Origin: Candidatus Aminicenantota bacterium
GTDB taxonomy: Bacteria > Acidobacteriota > Aminicenantia > Aminicenantales > Aminicenantaceae
Direction of reading: 5' to 3'
Assembly (NCBI GenBank): GCA_004378665.1
Contig: SOIA01000027.1
Span: 1 to 10,933 of the forward strand
Length of the DNA: 10,933 nucleotides
Under the pieces are notes generated by a model. It saw only the letters and a program-made list of their open reading frames with translations, was not told the origin of the DNA and did no database searches. Positions 6,781 through 10,933 of the stretch are shown here, piece after piece; position 1 is the stretch's first letter; each line of letters starts with the position of its first letter. Both the position numbers and the translations under genes were made by a program.

Positions 6781-6965
6781 GTTGTGAAGCTCATAGATGA
6801 GTTGAGGGGAAATCTTGTCTTTCAGGCGAAGAAACTCTGGTGTGTCGTTTCCCAGAAAATTCTTCTCCTGGCCGGAAGAGAGAAGTGTCTCCTTCTGGAT
6901 TTTAACCTCTCGGACTCTCTTTTTTGTCGTGATGCAGAACGTGTAATCCTCTTTTAACCCTCCTT
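6781..6965 (+). ncRNA. ssrS: Probable 6S RNA (ends approximate)
   Basis: The 242 bases between zapA and rny hold no credible gene. They sit exactly where many bacteria carry 6S RNA, which binds sigma-70 RNA polymerase in stationary phase by imitating an open promoter. Several pairings fit a long hairpin with a central bubble. CGAAGAAA (6827-6834) pairs with TTTTGTCG (6922-6929) with one mismatch and one G-U. GAGGG (6804-6808) pairs with CCCTC (6958-6962), and GTGAA (6784-6788) with TTCAC (6983-6987). An apical hairpin is CCGGAAG (6872-6878) with CTTCTGG (6892-6898), extended by GAGA/TCTC (6880-6883 / 6888-6891). The segment CTGGTGTGTCG at 6837-6847 loosely recalls the 5' side of known 6S bubbles. 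Competing local folds exist, for example TCTGG (6836-6840) with CCAGA (6852-6856) inside CAGG/CCTG. The call rests on position plus folding by eye; the ends could be off by 20 bases or more. Confidence 0.5.
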
Positions 6966-7006
6966 ACTTTCATCTCCTTTGATTCACCGAATAGGAGGTG
7001 GTCAAA

Positions 7007-8569
7007 GTGAATTCAGCACTGCTGATTCTACTATGTGTTTTGATCTTTTTATGCTGTGGCATACTCTTTATCCTGGTTAAAAAGTCTTCAGGAGCCCGGG
7101 CGATCTTCCGTTCAAAACAGGAAGCCAAGGAGATCTTGGAAAAGGCCCGGGAAGAAGCCGAAAAGGCCAGGCGAGAGGCGACCATAGAGCTCAAAGAAAA
7201 GCAGATCAACCTTAAAGCGGAATTCGAGCGCCAAAATCGAGACAAAAACCAGAAGTTAAACGATTTGGAAAGACGGTTGATGAGGAATGAAGAAAATCTG
7301 GAACGCAAGTTTCAGAATGTGGAGAGAAAAGAGAGGGAATTTAACAACAAGGAACAGAGGCTGAATGCAAGAGAGAGAGACCTGGGGGACAAAGAGCGGA
7401 AGTATGAGGAGCTGATCCAGCAGGCCGTGGAGGAATTGGAGAGAGTTTCCGGGATGACCCAGGAATCGGCCAAGAACATGCTCGTGAAGAAGATCGAGGA
7501 TGAGGCCAAGCTTGAAGCCGTCCAGGCCGTCCGGAAGATTGAAGAGGAAACCAAGGAAAAAAGCCAGGTATTGGCCAGTGAGATCATCAGCCAGGCGATC
7601 CAGCGCTCATCAGCCGATCATGTCGTGGAAATGACTGTATCTGTGGTGGACCTGCCGTCCGAAGACATGAAGGGACGGATCATCGGAAGAGAGGGACGGA
7701 ACATCCGTGCCCTCGAGACTGCCACCTCAGTGGACATTATCGTCGACGACACGCCTGAAGCTGTCATCCTTTCCAGTTTCGATCCGCTCCGGCGAGAAAT
7801 GGCCCGTCTGGCCATCGAGAAGCTTGTCGCAGACGGAAGAATCCATCCGGCCCGCATCGAGGAGGTCGTGGAGAAGGTGAAAAAGGAGCTGGAACAGAAG
7901 ATCAAGGAGGAAGGAGAATCTGTCATCCTGGAACTCAGGGTCCAGAACGTGCATCCTGAGCTGGTCAAGCTCCTCGGAAGACTGAAATACCGGACGAGCT
8001 ACGGCCAGAATGCCCTCCAGCATTCCAAAGAGGTCGCCTATCTGTCGACCCTGATGGCCAAGGAACTGGGCGTGAATTCCGATGTGGCCTTGAGAGCCGG
8101 ACTCCTCCATGATATCGGAAAAGCAGTGGATAAGGACGTCGAAGGTACTCATACAGAGCTGAGCGTTGACTTAACCAAGAAGTACGGAGAATCCGAGGCT
8201 GTCATCCAGGCCATCGCTTCTCACCACCGGGATGTGGATTTTCCCTCCGTAGAAGCCGTGCTGGTCCAGGCTGCGGATACGCTTTCCGCGGCTCGCCCTG
8301 GTGCCCGGCGTGAGCTTCTGGAGAGCTACATCAAAAGGCTGGAGAAACTGGAGGAGATCGCCAATTCCTATGATGGTGTGTCCAAATCCTTTGCCTTGCA
8401 GGCCGGCCGGGAGATCAGGATTATAGTGGAGAGCCAGAAAGTCTCCGACGAGAAGGCTGCGGTAGTCGCCAAAGAGATCGCACAGAAGATCAAAGATGAG
8501 CTGGAATACCCAGGCCAGATTAAAGTGACCGTTATCCGCGAGATGAGAGCTGTTGAGTATGCCAGATAA
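7007..8569 (+). CDS. rny: Ribonuclease Y
   Basis: A membrane-anchored endoribonuclease that starts mRNA decay. From GTG 7007 it has 520 residues, the same as the B. subtilis protein. I chose this start because AGGAGG at 6993-6998 lies 8 bases before it; the in-frame GTG at 6998 overlaps the Shine-Dalgarno itself. Residues about 4-24 form one hydrophobic helix (LLILLCVLIFLCCGILFILV), followed by a long charged coiled coil to about 185. The KH domain has its GREG loop at 227-230 within GRIIGREGRNIRALE. The HD domain has H339 and the HD pair H368-D369 in LLHDIGK, then SHHRDVDFPS and QAADTLSAARPGARRE. The end, KVTVIREMRAVEYAR, is the conserved RNase Y C-terminus. It overlaps the next gene by 11 bases. 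Confidence 0.97.
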   Translation: MNSALLILLCVLIFLCCGILFILVKKSSGARAIFRSKQEAKEILEKAREEAEKARREATIELKEKQINLKAEFERQNRDKNQKLNDLERRLMRNEENLERKFQNVERKEREFNNKEQRLNARERDLGDKERKYEELIQQAVEELERVSGMTQESAKNMLVKKIEDEAKLEAVQAVRKIEEETKEKSQVLASEIISQAIQRSSADHVVEMTVSVVDLPSEDMKGRIIGREGRNIRALETATSVDIIVDDTPEAVILSSFDPLRREMARLAIEKLVADGRIHPARIEEVVEKVKKELEQKIKEEGESVILELRVQNVHPELVKLLGRLKYRTSYGQNALQHSKEVAYLSTLMAKELGVNSDVALRAGLLHDIGKAVDKDVEGTHTELSVDLTKKYGESEAVIQAIASHHRDVDFPSVEAVLVQAADTLSAARPGARRELLESYIKRLEKLEEIANSYDGVSKSFALQAGREIRIIVESQKVSDEKAAVVAKEIAQKIKDELEYPGQIKVTVIREMRAVEYAR

Positions 8570-9362
8570 AGTCAGCTTTCTGTTTTTAGGGGATGTAATC
8601 GGACGCCCGGGACGCAGGGGGCTGAAAAAATATCTTCCCTCTCTCTTGGAAAAGTATTCCCCTTCCCTCATCATCGCCAACGGCGAAAATGCGGCCGGCG
8701 GGATCGGGATCACAGAGAAAGTGGGCAGGGAGCTCTTTGCTTTCGTCGATATTCTGACATCCGGAAACCATATCTGGGATAAAAGGGAAGCGATCGAGTA
8801 TCTGAAGCGGGAACCTCAATTGCTCCGACCCGCCAATTATCCACCTGGTAATCCCGGAAAAGGCACATACGTTTTCAGGACGGAGGACGGCCAGAAAGTG
8901 GCCATCCTCAACCTCCAGGGGAGAGTTTTCATGGAGCCTTTGGATTGCCCGTTCAGAAGAGCTGATGAGGAAATCGAGGCGCTCAAGGCTGTGACTCCTG
9001 TGATTGTCGTGGATTTTCATGCGGAAGCCACTTCAGAGAAACAAGCGATGGGCTGGTATCTGGACGGGAAAGTCTCCGCTGTTATCGGAACCCATACCCA
9101 TGTGGTTACGGCGGACGAAAGGATTCTTCCCAAAGGGACAGCTTTTATCACCGACGTGGGGATGGTCGGAGGTTACGAGTCGATCATCGGCATCCGGAAG
9201 GAACAGGCCATTAAAAGATTCCTGACCGCGCGTCCTCAACGGTTTGAACCCGCCAAGAAAGGAATTTTCCTTTCTGCCCTTTTCGTTGAGGTCAACAGTC
9301 AAACGGGAAAAGCCCTTTCCATCAAGCGGGAGGTCATCACTGAGGAAGAAAGTGGCGATTGA
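8559..9362 (+). CDS. ymdB: YmdB-type metallophosphoesterase (TIGR00282 family)
   Basis: A calcineurin-like two-metal phosphodiesterase of 267 residues, the usual size. In B. subtilis YmdB hydrolyses 2',3'-cyclic nucleotides and affects biofilm and motility decisions. Metal-binding motifs are visible in order: GDVIGRPG with D12, NGENAAGG with E43 and N44, SGNHIWD with N70 and H71, DFHAEATSEK with H154, and GTHTHV with H179 and H181. No signal peptide or membrane segment is seen. ATG 8559 gives the family start (PDKVSFLFLGD); a TTG two codons earlier is possible but less likely. The gene follows rny directly with an 11-base overlap, as it does in B. subtilis and many other bacteria, which fits a joint role in RNA breakdown. 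It overlaps xseA by another 11 bases. The family is clear; the in vivo substrate is inferred from homologues. Confidence 0.92.
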   Translation: MPDKVSFLFLGDVIGRPGRRGLKKYLPSLLEKYSPSLIIANGENAAGGIGITEKVGRELFAFVDILTSGNHIWDKREAIEYLKREPQLLRPANYPPGNPGKGTYVFRTEDGQKVAILNLQGRVFMEPLDCPFRRADEEIEALKAVTPVIVVDFHAEATSEKQAMGWYLDGKVSAVIGTHTHVVTADERILPKGTAFITDVGMVGGYESIIGIRKEQAIKRFLTARPQRFEPAKKGIFLSALFVEVNSQTGKALSIKREVITEEESGD

Positions 9363-10689
9363 AAGCTTCGTCAAACCGGATAAAGTCTACACGGTTTCCG
9401 AAGTCACACGGCTGGTGAAAACGGAGCTGGAGAACGCATTCCCTATGCTCTGGGTGGAGGGCGAGATCTCCAATTTCCACCGTCACCATTCGGGACATCT
9501 GTATTTCACACTGAAGGACGAGATGAGCCAGCTTCGCACAGTCATGTTCCGTTCCGATGCGAAGCGGGTTCCCTTTGAACTGAAGGACGGGCTGCAAGTC
9601 GTGGCACGGGGACGGATAAACGTTTATGAACCCAGAGGAGAATACCAGCTCGCAGTCGAGCTTCTCGAGCCCAAAGGCAAAGGAGCCCTGCAGCTTGCTT
9701 TTGAGCAGCTCAAGGAGAAGCTGAAGACAGAAGGGCTTTTCGACCCGGCACGGAAGAAAAAGCTGCCCTTGCTGCCAAAGAAAGTCGGAGTGGTCACATC
9801 CCCGAGGGGAGCGGCCATTGTCGACATCATCCGGACGCTGGAGAGACGGTTCGCGCGGCTCCATATCCTTCTCTATCCTGTCAAAGTCCAGGGAAAAGGC
9901 GCGGCGGAGGAGATTGTCGAGGGGATCGATTATTTGGGGCAACTTCCCGGAATTGATGTGATGATCGTTGGGCGGGGAGGAGGCTCGATAGAAGACCTGT
10001 GGGCCTTCAATGAAGAAAAAGTGGCCCGGGCGATTTTCCGCTGTCCCATTCCCGTGATTTCAGCCGTAGGGCATGAGATAGACTTCACGATCGCCGACTT
10101 TGTGGCTGATATTCGCGCCTCGACACCTTCTGTGGCTGCGGAGATAGTGATCAAGGAGGAGGAATCTCTCAGGGAACGGATCGAAAACTTGGAGAAAAGG
10201 CTGGTCCACAACCAGAAATATTATCTTCAGGAACAGAGGCATGAGGTGTTAAGTCTGACTCAACACAGGGCCTTCCAGAACATGAAGATCACCCTTCTGA
10301 ATCTTGCACAGAAGGTTGATGAGCTGGATATGAGGGCCTGGAATGCCATCAGGAATAGGCAGCAGAAAATCTCTGAGGATAAATTCAGGACTGAACTCCT
10401 GGAAGAGAAGATCCGAAGCGCCTTGAAAGAGATGCTTCAACAGTTTCAGGCAAGATGGGAGACGCTGTCCGCTCAGTTGCACAACCTGAGCCCCTTGAAT
10501 ATACTTAAAAAGGGGTACGCTCTCTGTTGGAAAGACGGCGGTCAATACCTGGTGCGCAGGATTGAGGAAGTCGAAAAAGAGAAGGAAATGACGGTCTCCT
10601 TTTTTAAGGGTGAATTCACCTGTCTTGTCAAGGATGTCGATAAGACTAAACGCATTGAGTCCCGGTCCAATAACAGCAGCGAAAAGTGA
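9352..10689 (+). CDS. xseA: Exodeoxyribonuclease VII large subunit
   Basis: Large subunit of exonuclease VII, which with several XseB copies degrades single-stranded DNA from both ends in repair. GTG 9352 is chosen because GAGG at 9342-9345 lies 6 bases upstream and the product then begins with the family pattern VYTVSEVTRLVKTELE. Earlier in-frame ATGs would add residues encoded inside the preceding gene. The protein has 445 residues, a normal length. The N-terminal OB fold (about 10-110) contains WVEGEISNFHRHHSGHLYFT. The catalytic domain has VGVVTSPRGAAIVDI (145-159), VGRGGGSIEDLWAFNEE (206-222) and ISAVGHEIDFTIAD (236-249). The C-terminal part (about 270-420) is a long coiled coil, the region where XseB binds, then a small final domain with ILKKGYAL. 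It overlaps the upstream gene by 11 bases. Confidence 0.97.
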   Translation: MAIESFVKPDKVYTVSEVTRLVKTELENAFPMLWVEGEISNFHRHHSGHLYFTLKDEMSQLRTVMFRSDAKRVPFELKDGLQVVARGRINVYEPRGEYQLAVELLEPKGKGALQLAFEQLKEKLKTEGLFDPARKKKLPLLPKKVGVVTSPRGAAIVDIIRTLERRFARLHILLYPVKVQGKGAAEEIVEGIDYLGQLPGIDVMIVGRGGGSIEDLWAFNEEKVARAIFRCPIPVISAVGHEIDFTIADFVADIRASTPSVAAEIVIKEEESLRERIENLEKRLVHNQKYYLQEQRHEVLSLTQHRAFQNMKITLLNLAQKVDELDMRAWNAIRNRQQKISEDKFRTELLEEKIRSALKEMLQQFQARWETLSAQLHNLSPLNILKKGYALCWKDGGQYLVRRIEEVEKEKEMTVSFFKGEFTCLVKDVDKTKRIESRSNNSSEK

Positions 10690-10691
10690 AA

Positions 10692-10710
10692 ATTGGGGGT
10701 AATCCCCAAT
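10692..10710 (+). other. Short stem-loop between xseA and xseB
   Basis: ATTGGGG (10692-10698) and CCCCAAT (10704-10710) form a perfect 7-bp stem with a 5-base loop, starting 3 bases after the xseA stop. No T-run follows, so it is unlikely to be a terminator. It could protect the xseA mRNA end or set the relative output of xseA and xseB, whose proteins are needed in unequal amounts; this role is speculative. Confidence 0.5.
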
Positions 10711-10726
10711 GTTTAAAGGAGATAAC

Positions 10727-10933
10727 ATGGCGACACAAAGCTTTGAAAAAGCTCTGGAGGATTTGGAAAAGATCGTCGAGAAATTGGAGAAGGGAGGGCT
10801 CTCTTTGAGCGAGTCGCTGTCTCTGTTCGAGAAAGGCGTCAAGCTGGCCAGGTTTTTAAGGGAAGAGCTCGAGAAAGCCGAGAAGAAAGTCAGCGTTCTC
10901 CTCAAGGACGAAAAAGGAGAAGTCAAGGAGGAA
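10727..10933 (+). CDS. xseB: Exodeoxyribonuclease VII small subunit, 3'-truncated by window edge
   Basis: The small helical partner of XseA, present in several copies per complex. ATG 10727 has AGGAG at 10717-10721 with a 5-base spacer. The 69 visible codons show the family pattern: SFEKALEDLEKIVEKLEKGG (5-24), then LSLSESLSLFEKGVKLA, a second helix, and KAEKKVSVL. No stop is reached before the window ends. XseB proteins are usually 70-85 residues, so only a short C-terminal piece is missing. It lies 37 bases after xseA, the normal partner arrangement. Confidence 0.93.
   Translation, partial: MATQSFEKALEDLEKIVEKLEKGGLSLSESLSLFEKGVKLARFLREELEKAEKKVSVLLKDEKGEVKEE

Noticed and set aside
6920..6925. 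Run of six T residues as an intrinsic terminator
   Set aside because: No stable GC-rich stem ends directly before it; the nearest strong hairpin ends at 6898. These Ts pair well with 6830-6834 in the proposed 6S-like fold.
6727..6957. Open frame of 76 codons on the + strand between zapA and rny
   Set aside because: It starts inside zapA, has no Shine-Dalgarno and resembles no family I know. The region is better explained as a structured RNA.
6998..7006. GTG at 6998 as the RNase Y start
   Set aside because: It overlaps the AGGAGG Shine-Dalgarno; GTG 7007 has the right spacing and gives the standard 520-residue protein.
9244..9351. 36-residue N-terminal extension of XseA from ATG 9244
   Set aside because: It is encoded within the preceding phosphodiesterase gene, is unlike XseA N-termini, and GTG 9352 has its own ribosome binding site.
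9337..9942. Open frame of 201 codons on the - strand inside xseA
   Set aside because: It is antisense to the xseA OB fold and catalytic domain, with no recognisable protein features.
10249..10926. Open frame of 225 codons on the - strand
   Set aside because: It lies antisense to the xseA 3' end and xseB, both with clear family motifs and ribosome binding sites. The translation is serine/leucine/phenylalanine-rich, as expected from the reverse of charged coiled-coil coding sequence.

Overview
This is a housekeeping window with every confident gene on the + strand, packed into what looks like two operon segments. The order is threonyl-tRNA synthetase (3' part), infC, rpmI, rplT, a 158-base spacer with repeats and a hairpin terminator, then pheS, pheT, a small coiled-coil (ZapB-like) gene, zapA, a 242-base gap that probably holds 6S RNA, rny, a YmdB-type phosphodiesterase gene, xseA and the start of xseB. 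I see no tRNA, rRNA, insertion sequence, CRISPR array, phage gene or defence gene.

Organism: a bacterium with mid-range GC, strong AGGAGG ribosome binding sites, frequent GTG/TTG starts and very tight gene packing. RNase Y plus the run zapA - RNA gap - rny - ymdB-type - xseAB, together with a PheT that lacks its tRNA-binding domain, would fit an Acidobacteriota / Aminicenantota-like or deltaproteobacterial-type lineage. That placement is an inference from gene order and style, not a measurement.

Layout: 1-2938 is the translation cluster (ThrRS, IF-3, L35, L20). thrS is open to base 1 and lacks its N-terminal TGS domain only because the window starts inside it. infC should be read from an ATT codon at 1780, which adds 20 residues that an ATG-only reading misses. 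Its 3' end runs 77 bases into rpmI. 2939-3096 holds a perfect 10-bp stem followed by T residues, plus a REP-like imperfect palindrome and a possible degenerate inverted copy of it. 3097-6764 is pheS-pheT-zapB-like-zapA, joined by 4-, 11- and 4-base overlaps. 6765-7006 is non-coding and structured. 7007-10933 is rny-ymdB-type-xseA-xseB; the first two junctions are 11-base overlaps, and a short hairpin separates xseA from xseB.

Functionally the window joins translation (two aminoacyl-tRNA synthetases, an initiation factor, two large-subunit proteins), Z-ring assembly (ZapA and a coiled-coil partner), RNA turnover and polymerase control (RNase Y, probable 6S RNA, a cyclic-nucleotide phosphodiesterase family) and DNA repair (exonuclease VII). 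I do not see a previously undescribed system. The points most worth checking are the probable 6S RNA, the ATT start and odd 3' end of infC, the PheT domain loss, and the repeat-rich rplT-pheS spacer.
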